Shown piece by piece: positions 37,257 through 46,447 of a stretch of DNA of 64,000 nucleotides. The stretch comes from Neobacillus nitrireducens (GTDB lineage: Bacteria; Bacillota; Bacilli; Bacillales; Cytobacillaceae), in assembly GCF_030915405.1 (NCBI RefSeq), contig NZ_CP133262.1:2790001-2854000 (forward strand). The letters are read 5' to 3'. The notes below the pieces were generated by a model. It was not told the DNA's origin and ran no database searches. It was given only the letters and a program-made list of their open reading frames with translations. Each line of letters opens with the position of its first letter. Positions within the stretch are counted from its first letter, which is position 1. Made by a program: the position numbers and the translations under genes.

Positions 37257-38099
37257 GTGAACATAAATTCATTATGCTATCTCGGATTAGGTTTGTTAAG
37301 TATCATTCTTTTGAGTTATGTATGTTATAAAAAAGGGGTACGAAGGAGTTTGCTGCTTTTTTTAGCGATGGTCGGTATAGGGTACATCATTGAGGCGGTC
37401 ATTTATAATTTACTAGGTAGCTATCAATATTATCCGAAACTTATCAAGCACAATGCTATTTATGATAGTAATCTGGGAGCGATCGCATCGAATGCATTAG
37501 CCTTGCCTGTAACCGCCACCTTCATCGCAGCTTTTCACAAGAATTGGCTTTGGATTGTTTTTATTACCGGGAGTTTCGCAGGGATTGAGTGGTTATTCCT
37601 AAAGCTGGATATCTATACCCACAATTGGTGGGAGATAGAATACACCTCACTGGGGCTGCCTTTTTATTATATATTTGCAAAAATATTGCACAAAAAAATC
37701 AGGCTTCCGTTAAAAGGAATGATTCATTCCTTTTGTCTATTTCTCATTATTGGGCCCTTTGCGGGGAGCTTTCATATTTTTCCGATTATGTTTTTCTCCA
37801 ATCGATATTATGAATTGGGCATGTTTGAAAATTAAGCAAAGGATACAACTGCTTTTGGGGCCATCTTCTATCTATGTGCCAGTCTCTTCTATGTTGCCAT
37901 CGTGAAGTTTCATTTGATACCAAGATGGTTAAAGTACATTGTCACAGCCCTATCTATGTATACAGCCACAATCCTTCTTAGAAAAACAGGTATATTGCAC
38001 AGTCAAGTTTGGTGGGATACATCCTATTACATTTTATTATCAATTGCAGCACTATTATTTTCAGAAACAATCAGCAAACAATTAGCTAAAGGGACTTAA
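37257..38099 (+). pseudogene. Integral membrane protein gene interrupted by one in-frame TAA
   Basis: An open frame of multi-helix membrane protein sequence begins at GTG 37257 (AAGGGG seven bases upstream) and stops at TAA 37833-37835. It then continues in the same frame with AKDTTAFGAIFYLCASLFYV to TAA at 38097. The second part holds at least two more membrane helices and has no other stop. The whole product would be about 280 residues with eight or nine helices. A CAA-to-TAA change would explain it. I do not recognise the family with confidence; it resembles uncharacterised Bacillus membrane proteins. If the first part is translated alone it gives a 192-residue truncated protein. Confidence 0.75.
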
Positions 38100-38151
38100 G
38101 GTGTCAGGCACCGTACGTGGACATTTGTCCACGTACGATGCCTGACACCTT
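38098..38151. repeat. Dispersed palindromic repeat, copy 7 (nearly perfect 54-bp palindrome)
   Basis: AAGGTGTCAGGCAC and its complement enclose CGTACGTGGACA / TGTCCACGTACG, so almost the entire 54 bp can pair, with one internal mismatch and a two-base loop. It begins inside the stop codon of the preceding pseudogene. Confidence 0.95.
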
Positions 38152-38175
38152 CTCATTTCACCTTTTCATACACAA

Positions 38176-38847
38176 TTAAAAATGAAGCTGGATTTTTTGC
38201 GCTTCCTCGAGCCTTTCCTGTTTCTCATTAAACACGTCGCTGGTTAGAATTTTAATCCATTCTATTTTCTTACTCTCAGCTGGGTCTACAATAAAGCCGA
38301 GGCTTCCACGCTTGACTTGGTTCCCTTCGATTTCACCATTTAAATGGTCAAGATACATATCCTGTTTCCAGTCCATTTTTACTCCTGTATTCGTTTCAAA
38401 TAGGGCAACTGGGGCAAAATTCCGCGTTTCTTTCGATTTATTTTTAATATCGGCACTTATTTTAATAAAGTCAAATTCCTCTGCCTCCGTTAATGGGTGT
38501 TAATAGTCAATTAGACTATAATCTGGCCGGTAGTGCAGCAGTTTTATTTCCTTGATTGTAAACTCGATATCCCCCAAATGATAGACACTATTTATTGGTT
38601 TGATCGCCTTTAAGGTTGCTTCCCCCTTTTCATCGGTAACAGATTGGCCTACTTTCTGTAATGTTGAATCATCAGTCACCTGCGGACTATTATAGTAGGC
38701 ATTATGATCGTGTTCGGAAATCTTTTTTGTTGCTGTGGAGATCTTTTCTGTTTTTGAATCGGTCTTGTCTTTATTTGGTTGAATTGAAACAAATGAACAG
38801 CCCGTAAGTAGAAAAACTAATGCAATAGTTATCATAGTTTGTTTCAC
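38176..38847 (-). pseudogene. Lipoprotein gene interrupted by one in-frame TAA
   Basis: GTG at 38847 (GGGAGG seven bases upstream) starts a lipoprotein signal with lipobox LLTGC. The frame reads to TAA at 38502-38500 and then continues in the same frame, HPLTEAEEFDFIKISADIKN, to TAA at 38176. The joined product is about 222 residues. The domain from about residue 85 (YHLGDIEFTIKEIKLLHY ... DIKNKSKETRNFAPV) looks like the immunoglobulin-like DUF4352/telokin-type domain of Firmicutes lipoproteins, although this is uncertain. One base change would restore it. Confidence 0.75.
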
Positions 38848-38885
38848 ATTGATTCCTCCCATTAAGTAAAGATGGCTTCGTATAA

Positions 38886-38920
38886 AGATATCCCGTTGCT
38901 GCTAAGACAACGGGATATCT
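38886..38920. terminator. Bidirectional hairpin between alkaline phosphatase and lipoprotein pseudogene
   Basis: A perfect 13-bp stem, AGATATCCCGTTG with CAACGGGATATCT, has a nine-base loop. It lies 36 nt beyond the alkaline phosphatase stop. The T tract on the minus strand is short (TTTAT). Confidence 0.75.
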
Positions 38921-38955
38921 CATTTCCAAATTCTAGTCTACCTTATTGTAAGGTC

Positions 38956-40353
38956 CTATTTATCTTCGATGACTGTTTCTTTGCTGCCGTTATCAAGAAT
39001 TTCAAAGATGATTTTAGCATTGTCTGTATTGTCAATTTGACCGGCGAAGCGCTCGCTGGCAGGTCCGAATGCATATACATTTACATCCTCACCTGTATGG
39101 CCCCCAGTCGTCCATCCAGTGAAGGAGCGGGTATCAATAATTTGCTCGATTGCATTATCGATATCTACAACTTTCTTAGCAGCAGCCGCATCTTTAACGG
39201 ACTGAATCTCTTTATCCGTTAAAGGAAGATTGATAAATTTAGTCAGCGTATCTTTCACATCGGCGCCGTTAGCAATTTGTTGAGCCATAAAATCAGGCGT
39301 ACGCTTTGCCGCGTTGATTGGCTCACTAAACCAGTTGTACTCGCCGCGGGCCCCGATTGAGTAACCGCCGGTCGAATGGTCCGCCGTTGCTACAACAAGT
39401 GTATGTTTATCCTTTTTGGCAAAATCAATAGCTGCTTTGAATGCTTTTTCGAAGTCTTCCATTTCACTCATCGCACCAACGATATCATTATCATGACCAG
39501 CCCAGTCGATTTGGCTTCCTTCCACCATCAAAAAGAAACCTTTCTTATTTTGATTTAAACGCTCAATTGCCGAAGTCGTCATATCCGCTAGTGATGGCAC
39601 TTCTGCCGTCCGGTCGATCATTTTTGGCATGCCGCGTTTTGCAAATAACCCGAGAACCTGATCATTTTTATCGTTCGTTAATTCTTGAAGGTTGGAAACA
39701 TAGCTGTATCCATCCTTTTTAAATTCATCTGTAAGATTACGATCTTGACGGATAAACAAATCAGAGCCGCCTCCCAAAAGGACGTCAATTTTGTGTTTTC
39801 CGTTCACTCTTTCATTATAATAATCATCGGCAATCGCATTCATATTATTACGGTTTACATCATGAGATCCGAACGAAGCAGGTGTGGCATGTGTAATTTC
39901 TGAAGTAGCCACGAGACCCGTTGATTTCCCTTTCTCTTTCGCTGCTTCAAGGACAGTTTTGACTTCAGATTTGTCGTTATCCACTGCAATGGCAGCATTA
40001 TAGGTTTTGACCCCTGCAGCCATTGCCGTAGCAGCAGATGCTGAATCCGTGACATTTTGCTTTGCATCCTCCGGATATGTAGTTTGCTGTCCCACTAAGA
40101 ATTTATCAAACTCAGTTGGCTCCACTCTTTTAGTAGACGGATCGTCTTTTAAATAACGGTAAGCCGAGGTATAAGAAACGCCCATACCATCACCAATCAG
40201 AAAAATGACGTTTTTAATCTCCGCATTATTTTTAGCTGCTTTTTCCGTTTTGGCATTAGCCGTACCAGCTCCAACAAGACTGCTAAACGCCAAAGATGAG
40301 AGTACAGCAACTGGAAGAACCTTTTTCATAAGTTTTTTCTTAAACAATTCCAT
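38956..40353 (-). CDS. phoB: Secreted alkaline phosphatase
   Basis: A 465-residue exported enzyme with signal peptide (about 1-34, ending GTANA). Metal ligand Asp55 is in FLIGDGMG, the nucleophile is in VTDSASAATAMAAG (Asp103-Ser104), and ligands also occur in EGSQIDWAGHDND, ATADHSTGGY and GWTTGGHTGEDV. It hydrolyses phosphate monoesters outside the cell. B. subtilis PhoA and PhoB are both close, so the symbol is tentative. The start chosen is ATG 40353 with GAGGGGG just upstream; the frame is open to 40395. A PhoP box lies upstream, consistent with phosphate-starvation control. Confidence 0.9.
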   Translation of the reverse strand: MELFKKKLMKKVLPVAVLSSLAFSSLVGAGTANAKTEKAAKNNAEIKNVIFLIGDGMGVSYTSAYRYLKDDPSTKRVEPTEFDKFLVGQQTTYPEDAKQNVTDSASAATAMAAGVKTYNAAIAVDNDKSEVKTVLEAAKEKGKSTGLVATSEITHATPASFGSHDVNRNNMNAIADDYYNERVNGKHKIDVLLGGGSDLFIRQDRNLTDEFKKDGYSYVSNLQELTNDKNDQVLGLFAKRGMPKMIDRTAEVPSLADMTTSAIERLNQNKKGFFLMVEGSQIDWAGHDNDIVGAMSEMEDFEKAFKAAIDFAKKDKHTLVVATADHSTGGYSIGARGEYNWFSEPINAAKRTPDFMAQQIANGADVKDTLTKFINLPLTDKEIQSVKDAAAAKKVVDIDNAIEQIIDTRSFTGWTTGGHTGEDVNVYAFGPASERFAGQIDNTDNAKIIFEILDNGSKETVIEDK

Positions 40354-40393
40354 TTCCCCCTCAATTAAAATTGTTATTACTATTACGACTCTC

Positions 40394-40435
40394 ATTATAG
40401 AGGGGCTATATTAAGCAAATGTAAACAATTGTAAA
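40394..40435 (-). promoter_or_regulatory. PhoP-box promoter of the alkaline phosphatase gene
   Basis: On the minus strand TTTACA (40435-40430), TTTACA (40425-40420) and TTAATA (40414-40409) are repeated with 10-11-base periodicity. This is the B. subtilis PhoP pattern of TTAACA-like hexamers. TATAAT follows at 40399-40394. The hexamers cover the -35 region, as in PhoP-activated promoters. Confidence 0.8.
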
Positions 40436-40480
40436 GGTGGATTTCACTAACTAGCATAATTATAGGAATTTCGTCTGAGT

Positions 40481-40513
40481 AAAAATACATTTGAACAGAA
40501 AAGATGTATTTTT
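40481..40513. repeat. Inverted repeat in the alkaline phosphatase-MFS divergent region
   Basis: AAAAATACAT and ATGTATTTTT are perfect 10-base arms with a 13-base spacer. It may be an operator or a weak terminator. The surrounding 40436-40735 is AT-rich; besides this I see only a half copy of the dispersed repeat at 40651-40663. Confidence 0.5.
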
Positions 40514-40650
40514 CAATTCGTTTCGGGGCTGTCTTGTCCTGAAAACGACCTACTTTTCTTTATATATTCTTAACAAAAATTGAACAATTGAATAAGTGCT
40601 AACTCAGAAAGTAAACACCATGCAACATAAAATGGTATTAATCCTCAAGT

Positions 40651-40663
40651 GGTGCCTGACACC
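40651..40663. repeat. Dispersed palindromic repeat, half copy (copy 8)
   Basis: Only the right arm GGTGCCTGACACC remains, preceded by CTCAAGT, the same flank seen beside the core in the copy at 52711. It lies about 70 bp before the MFS gene. Confidence 0.75.
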
Positions 40664-40735
40664 GTTTTCTGTTAGTATTTTGAATAGTATTGTAGTTTTA
40701 TATGGATATGAATAGAGGATTGAGGGACATAGTTT

Positions 40736-41938
40736 ATGTTGAGGAATAGAAATGTTTGGATTTTGTTAATAGGGGAATTTATCGCTGGACTTGGGTTATG
40801 GCTCGGCATTATTGGTAATTTGGAATTTATGCAAGCAAAGCTGCCTTCAGACTTCTTAAAATCTCTCCTTCTCGCAGCAGGGCTTCTTGCCGGAATTGCG
40901 GTTGGACCCTATGCAGGCAGACTTACAGATGAAGCCAGTAAGAAAACCGTTATGCTGATTGCTGGATTTGTTAGAGCTATTAGCGTCATTTTTATGTTAA
41001 TTGCGATTGCGACTGGCTCCATTTGGTGGATGGTCGTCTTTCTAGTCTTACTGCAGATTTCAGCTGCTTTTTATTTTCCTGCCCTTCAGGCAGCTCTTCC
41101 GCTGATTGTCGCGGAAAAAGATTTACTGCAATTAAATGGAATTCATATGAATGTTTCGACTCTTTCACGGATTATCGGAACAGCAGTGGCTGGAATTTTG
41201 TTGGTTGTTCTGCCTTTATCTATGCTTTATGTCGGTTCTCTGGTAGCGTATATCGCGCTATTCATTTTAACTTGGTTCTTGAATATCGATGAAACTAGGG
41301 ACCGTCAGACAGTTCAAAAGGACGTTTCAGAAAAAACGAGTTTTAATGAAGTTTTCCCGATTATTAAAGGTCTGCCTATTGTATTGATGACACTAATTAT
41401 GACATTGGTTCCGGTCCTATTTCTAGGCGGCTTTAACCTTGTCGTCATTAACATTAGTGAGCTGCAAGATAGTTCAGCCATAAAAGGCTGGATTTACACG
41501 ACAGAAGGAATTTCCTTTATGCTTGGCGCTTTTTTCATTAAATTAATCAGTGATCGAATTTCCCCCTATATCATCTTATTTGCCTGTTCCTTTTTGATTG
41601 GGGTTTCTCAACTGCTTCTTTATTTGGCTGACGTTCCGGTGTTGACAATTGTTGCGTTTGCAATTTTTGGATTTTCTGTCGGCTGCTTTTTCCCAACGGC
41701 TGCCACCATTTTTCAAACAAAGGTACCAAAGGAGTTTCACGGGCGCTTCTTTTCTTTCCGAAACATGCTGGACCGAATGACCTATCAGATTGTCCTGCTC
41801 ATTAGTGGCTTTCTTCTTGATCTAATTGGTTTGCAGTTGATGTGTGTCCTGTTTGGGGGGGTATCGGTCATCATGACAATAGTTTTTTATGCGAGACACA
41901 GATACATTCAAACTCGTGTAGCTAATCAAAATAACTGA
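40736..41938 (+). CDS. Major facilitator superfamily transporter
   Basis: A 400-residue membrane protein with about 12 helices in two six-helix bundles. The loop between helices 2 and 3 carries the MFS motif-A region (GPYAGRLTDEASKKTV). It resembles the MFS_3/enterobactin-exporter-like group of drug and siderophore exporters; the substrate is unknown. TGAGGG lies about 10 bases before the ATG, and a strong terminator follows the gene. It is a single-gene unit on the plus strand. Confidence 0.85.
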   Translation: MLRNRNVWILLIGEFIAGLGLWLGIIGNLEFMQAKLPSDFLKSLLLAAGLLAGIAVGPYAGRLTDEASKKTVMLIAGFVRAISVIFMLIAIATGSIWWMVVFLVLLQISAAFYFPALQAALPLIVAEKDLLQLNGIHMNVSTLSRIIGTAVAGILLVVLPLSMLYVGSLVAYIALFILTWFLNIDETRDRQTVQKDVSEKTSFNEVFPIIKGLPIVLMTLIMTLVPVLFLGGFNLVVINISELQDSSAIKGWIYTTEGISFMLGAFFIKLISDRISPYIILFACSFLIGVSQLLLYLADVPVLTIVAFAIFGFSVGCFFPTAATIFQTKVPKEFHGRFFSFRNMLDRMTYQIVLLISGFLLDLIGLQLMCVLFGGVSVIMTIVFYARHRYIQTRVANQNN

Positions 41939-41944
41939 CATACG

Positions 41945-41970
41945 AAAAACCGGGTGCTACCCGGTTTTTT
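41945..41970 (+). terminator. Intrinsic terminator after the MFS gene
   Basis: An 11-bp stem, AAAAACCGGGT with ACCCGGTTTTT, has a tight three-base loop and a T run. It starts six bases after the stop codon. Confidence 0.93.
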
Positions 41971-41995
41971 GTGTTGATTTAATTACGCTGAGTCT

Positions 41996-42243
41996 ATTTT
42001 TCAGCCTTCCTGAGCACTTGTCACCTTCACTAGTTACTGCTGAACTGTTTTTTCACCCTCCACGGGCACTAGTCGCCTCCACTAGTTACCATTGAACTGT
42101 TTTTTCAGCCTTCACGGGCACTAGTCGCCTCCACTAGTTACCGCTGAACTGTTTTTTCAGCCCCCACTGGCACTAGTCGCCTCCACTAGTTACCGCTGAA
42201 CTGTTTTTTCAGCCCCCATGGGTACTAATCGCCTTCACTAGTC
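41996..42243. repeat. 52-bp tandem repeat, about 4.8 copies
   Basis: Units begin at about 41996, 42048, 42100, 42152 and 42204 with an exact 52-bp period. A typical unit has TTTTTTCAGCC, CACTAGTCGCCTCCACTAGT and TTACCGCTGAACTG; the central units differ at only a few bases and the outer ones are more diverged. Each unit holds two ACTAGT palindromes 14 bp apart. The array fills the region between the MFS terminator and the stop of the reductase gene and has no coding appearance. Confidence 0.93.
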
Positions 42244-43251
<1,008 letters not shown>

Positions 43252-44076
43252 CTAGAAATTCATGACTCTTAGCTTATCTAAACTTTGCTCTTTCTCTAAT
43301 AAATCATAGCAAAGACATACCGGCTTTTTCGTCCGCGGGTCTTTGACAATTTCCGCATCGATTTGAAAAACAGTTTTTAAAACATCTGGAGTCATTACTT
43401 CGTCTGCAGTCCCCTCTTTAACAATAGTACCGCTGCGAAGAGCAACCATATGGTGGGAAAACCTTGAGGCGTGGTTTAAATCGTGAATAACCATCACAAT
43501 GGTCCGGCTTTGTTCCCTGTTTAATTTTTCAAGCAGCTGTAAGATCTCAAGCTGATGCGCCATATCGAGGTACGTAGTTGGTTCATCCAGCAGCAAGAGG
43601 TCAGTTTCTTGTGCGATTGCCATGGCAATCCACGCGCGCTGCCGTTGTCCTCCTGACAGGGCATCGACAGGTTGTGCCGAAAAGGATGTCAGCCCGGTCA
43701 CCTCTAATGCCCAATCGATCACTTTTCGATCATTATCAGTCAGCCTGCCGAACCCGCTTTGATGCGGGGAACGACCAAAGGATATCAATTCATAGACCGT
43801 TAAGCCGTTCGGTGCCTCTGGACTTTGCGGAAGTACAGCCATTTTTCTAGCAATTTCCTTGGTTGGAACTTTGTGAATCATCTTCCCATCTAAATAGATA
43901 ATTCCAGATTTGGCCGAATGGACACGTGCTAATGTTTTTAAAATCGTCGATTTCCCGCAGCCATTGGCTCCGATGATCGTGGTAATTTCCCCTTTGTTTA
44001 TCTGTAAATTCAAGTTCTCAACTATTGTCTTGTCTCCATAACCAATCTGAAGATTCTCGGTTGAAAGTGAAACCAC
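43252..44076 (-). CDS. yusV: Ferric-siderophore ABC importer, ATPase (YusV-like)
   Basis: A 274-residue FecE/FhuC-type ATPase with Walker A GANGCGKST, signature LSGGQRQRAWIAMA and Walker B LLLDEPTTYLDMAHQ. The start is GTG with GGGGGGA six bases upstream. It follows the two permease genes. In B. subtilis the equivalent ATPase YusV is encoded apart from YfiZ-YfhA and shared between several siderophore importers, whereas here it is in the same operon. Confidence 0.9.
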   Translation of the reverse strand: MVSLSTENLQIGYGDKTIVENLNLQINKGEITTIIGANGCGKSTILKTLARVHSAKSGIIYLDGKMIHKVPTKEIARKMAVLPQSPEAPNGLTVYELISFGRSPHQSGFGRLTDNDRKVIDWALEVTGLTSFSAQPVDALSGGQRQRAWIAMAIAQETDLLLLDEPTTYLDMAHQLEILQLLEKLNREQSRTIVMVIHDLNHASRFSHHMVALRSGTIVKEGTADEVMTPDVLKTVFQIDAEIVKDPRTKKPVCLCYDLLEKEQSLDKLRVMNF

Positions 44077-44089
44077 AATCCGTCCCCCC

Positions 44090-45109
44090 TTATTTTGCTT
44101 TCATTAGTAAAAAGATAAAATATGGTGCGCTAAATATTGCTACAACAATTCCCACCGGTATTTGCGTGGGTGCCAGAAGATTTTTCCCAATCGTGTCTGC
44201 CAATAAAAGCAGGAAAGAACCAAGCACTGCTGTTATTGGCAGAAATAGTTGGTGCTTAGGTCCAATTAGTCTTTTGGAAATATGAGGAGCAACTAATCCA
44301 AGAAAAGCAATTCCTCCCCCAGCTGCCACACTAAAACCTGCAAGTGCTACAGCTGCTAAAAGCAAAAGCCGTCTTTCCTTCTCGACCCGGATACCAAGGC
44401 CTGTCGCGACTTGATCACCTAAATTCATAATATTTAGGGTGTGGGCTTTATATAAAGCAAACGGAAGAAGCAGCAGAATTAATGGGGCAAGAATGGCGAC
44501 AAACTTCCAATTCGCTCCCCAGATATCTCCTGATAACCAAACAGCCGCTTGCATAAAGTCCTGCGGATTCATTTTTAACTGAAAAATAACAATTGCGGCG
44601 CCAAAACCTGAATTTACACCAATTCCTACTAAAATTAACCGAACGGGGTCAATCCCTTTTTTCCATGCCAATATATAAATCAGGAACGCTGCGATTACAG
44701 CCCCAACTAAAGCGAAAAGAGGCATGAGGAAAATGCCAAACGTAGTCACACTATTCATCGATCCTTGAAAGAAATAGATAAAGAGGATGACCATGAACCC
44801 TGCCCCTGCATTAATTCCTAAAATCCCAGGATCCGCTAAATCATTTTTCGTCACTCCCTGCAGAATGGCTCCGGAGACAGCTAAACCTGCCCCAATTAGC
44901 AGGGATAGAATCATTCTTGGCAGCCTAAAATCAACTAAAACGAGTTGGTCCCGGGCTGTACCCTGTCCCAGTAATGTCTTAAATACATCCAGTGGGGCAA
45001 TCCGCACCACACCAAGATTTAAACTGATAATAAAAGTGAGAATCGTTAGAATAAATAATAGGCTAATTAGGACGATAAATTTTTTGTGTTTTGCTTTCGA
45101 TTGAGACAT
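44090..45109 (-). CDS. yfhA: Ferric-siderophore ABC importer, permease (YfhA-like)
   Basis: A 339-residue FecCD-family permease with about nine or ten membrane helices. Typical segments are RLPRMILSLLIGAGLAVSG, ILGINAGAGFMVI and GGGIAFLGLVAPHISKRLIG, the last being the ATPase-contacting loop. Its ATG overlaps the stop of yfiZ by one base (TAATG). It pairs with YfiZ to form a heterodimeric channel. Confidence 0.9.
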   Translation of the reverse strand: MSQSKAKHKKFIVLISLLFILTILTFIISLNLGVVRIAPLDVFKTLLGQGTARDQLVLVDFRLPRMILSLLIGAGLAVSGAILQGVTKNDLADPGILGINAGAGFMVILFIYFFQGSMNSVTTFGIFLMPLFALVGAVIAAFLIYILAWKKGIDPVRLILVGIGVNSGFGAAIVIFQLKMNPQDFMQAAVWLSGDIWGANWKFVAILAPLILLLLPFALYKAHTLNIMNLGDQVATGLGIRVEKERRLLLLAAVALAGFSVAAGGGIAFLGLVAPHISKRLIGPKHQLFLPITAVLGSFLLLLADTIGKNLLAPTQIPVGIVVAIFSAPYFIFLLMKAK

Positions 45110-46164
45110 TACAGCCCTCTCCTTTCCCCGCGCGCTAGGTATAAGAAAAAGGGAACACCGATAATAGCCGTTATTGCTCCAACCGGAGTCTCAAACGGGG
45201 CATTGACCATTCTTGCCGCAATATCGGCCAAAACGAGTAACAGCCCGCCCATGACAGCGGATATAGGAATAATCCAGCGGTAATCCGATCCAATCATAAA
45301 GCGAGTAATATGCGGAATCACTAATCCAATAAAACCGATGGCACCAGCAACGGAAACTGCAGCACCTGTCAGTATTAATACAACAATTACCCCAAGTAAT
45401 TTTACTAAAAATGTATTTTGGCCGAGCCCTCTTGAAACTTCTTCTCCTAAGCTAAGAATGGTGATTGACCTAGAGATGTACAGGGCAAGCAGTAGTCCAA
45501 AGCCGCCAGCGATGAGTAATATCTTAACGGATCCCCAAGTTGTAGTTGTTAATCCGCCTGCATACCAGAAGCTCATGTCCTTTGCAACTTGTGTATGAAG
45601 AGCGATCGCACTTGAGAATGCACTGAGCATTGAGCCTACCGCTACCCCGGCAAGTGCAAGTTTTACAGGTGTCAATCCACCCTTGGAAAAAGCTCCAATT
45701 GTAAAAACGAGGATCACGCCGAGTCCCGCACCTATAAAGGATGAAAAGGTTAAACCTAACATCGTCGCTGATGGAAAAAAGGCGAGAGTGATAACTAACG
45801 CAAACGCTGCCCCGTCTGTAACACCCATGATAGACGGTGATGCGAGTGGGTTCCGTGTCAATCCCTGCATCACGGCACCAGAAACAGCCAGTAAGGCCCC
45901 AACTAAAACGGCACTGATTGCCCTTGGCATACGAATTTCTTGGATAATTTGATGGGATGTCAGCTCCGGATTAAAATGTGCGACAGCTTCCCACACCGTT
46001 CCGAATTTAATATCCGCCGCACCGTAGGCAATCGATAAGCCCATTGAGATTAGGATTAGTATCGATCCGACGATTAATACTAAAGTTCCTTTGATTGATG
46101 TTTTTAATTTATTTTTATAAAGTTCTATAGAGTTGCCTTCTCGTTGATGTGCATTTCCATTCAA
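45109..46164 (-). CDS. yfiZ: Ferric-siderophore ABC importer, permease (YfiZ-like)
   Basis: A 351-residue FecCD-family permease with the same landmarks as its partner: RMPRAISAVLVGALLAVSG, SIMGVTDGAAFAL and AGAIGFIGLVIPHITRFMIG. It is the first gene of a four-gene operon (yfiZ, yfhA, yusV, ycgT) transcribed from a promoter covered by a perfect Fur box. The binding protein is encoded divergently. B. subtilis YfiYZ-YfhA-YusV imports schizokinen and arthrobactin; the ligand here is inferred to be a similar hydroxamate. Confidence 0.9.
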   Translation of the reverse strand: MNGNAHQREGNSIELYKNKLKTSIKGTLVLIVGSILILISMGLSIAYGAADIKFGTVWEAVAHFNPELTSHQIIQEIRMPRAISAVLVGALLAVSGAVMQGLTRNPLASPSIMGVTDGAAFALVITLAFFPSATMLGLTFSSFIGAGLGVILVFTIGAFSKGGLTPVKLALAGVAVGSMLSAFSSAIALHTQVAKDMSFWYAGGLTTTTWGSVKILLIAGGFGLLLALYISRSITILSLGEEVSRGLGQNTFLVKLLGVIVVLILTGAAVSVAGAIGFIGLVIPHITRFMIGSDYRWIIPISAVMGGLLLVLADIAARMVNAPFETPVGAITAIIGVPFFLYLARGERRGL

Positions 46165-46250
46165 ATCTTACACCTCTTCTAAATAAAAAAAGAATCTTTG
46201 GGTATATTACTACATTGAACATGATTAATTGTGGAATTTTATCAAAGTAA

Positions 46251-46297
46251 TGATAATCATTATCACTAAGTATAGATATTTACGAGCTATTTTTCAA
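46251..46297 (-). promoter_or_regulatory. SigA promoter with perfect Fur box upstream of yfiZ
   Basis: On the minus strand TTGAAA (46297-46292), a 17-bp spacer and TATACT (46274-46269) form a good promoter. TGATAATCATTATCA at 46251-46265 is a perfect 7-1-7 Fur box placed over the start of transcription. Confidence 0.9.
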
Positions 46298-46380
46298 TAC
46301 GTTTACAGTACAAAAGGCGCTTCCAGAAATATCCTTCAAATTTCTTTCACAATATAGCCTGATTTGAACAGTATTGTTTA

Positions 46381-46409
46381 TTGACTTTGTAATTGAAAAT
46401 GATTATCAT
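46381..46409 (+). promoter_or_regulatory. SigA promoter with Fur box upstream of yfiY
   Basis: TTGACT (46381-46386), a 17-bp spacer and TATCAT (46404-46409) form the promoter. TGAAAATGATTATCA at 46394-46408 matches the 7-1-7 Fur box with one mismatch and overlaps the -10 element. Confidence 0.88.
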
Positions 46410-46447
46410 TACCATTATCAAAGGATTATACTATCTTAGGAGGTTTA

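Noticed and set aside
41996-42243. CRISPR array
   Set aside because: The units are directly adjacent 52-bp copies without unique spacers, and no cas genes are nearby.
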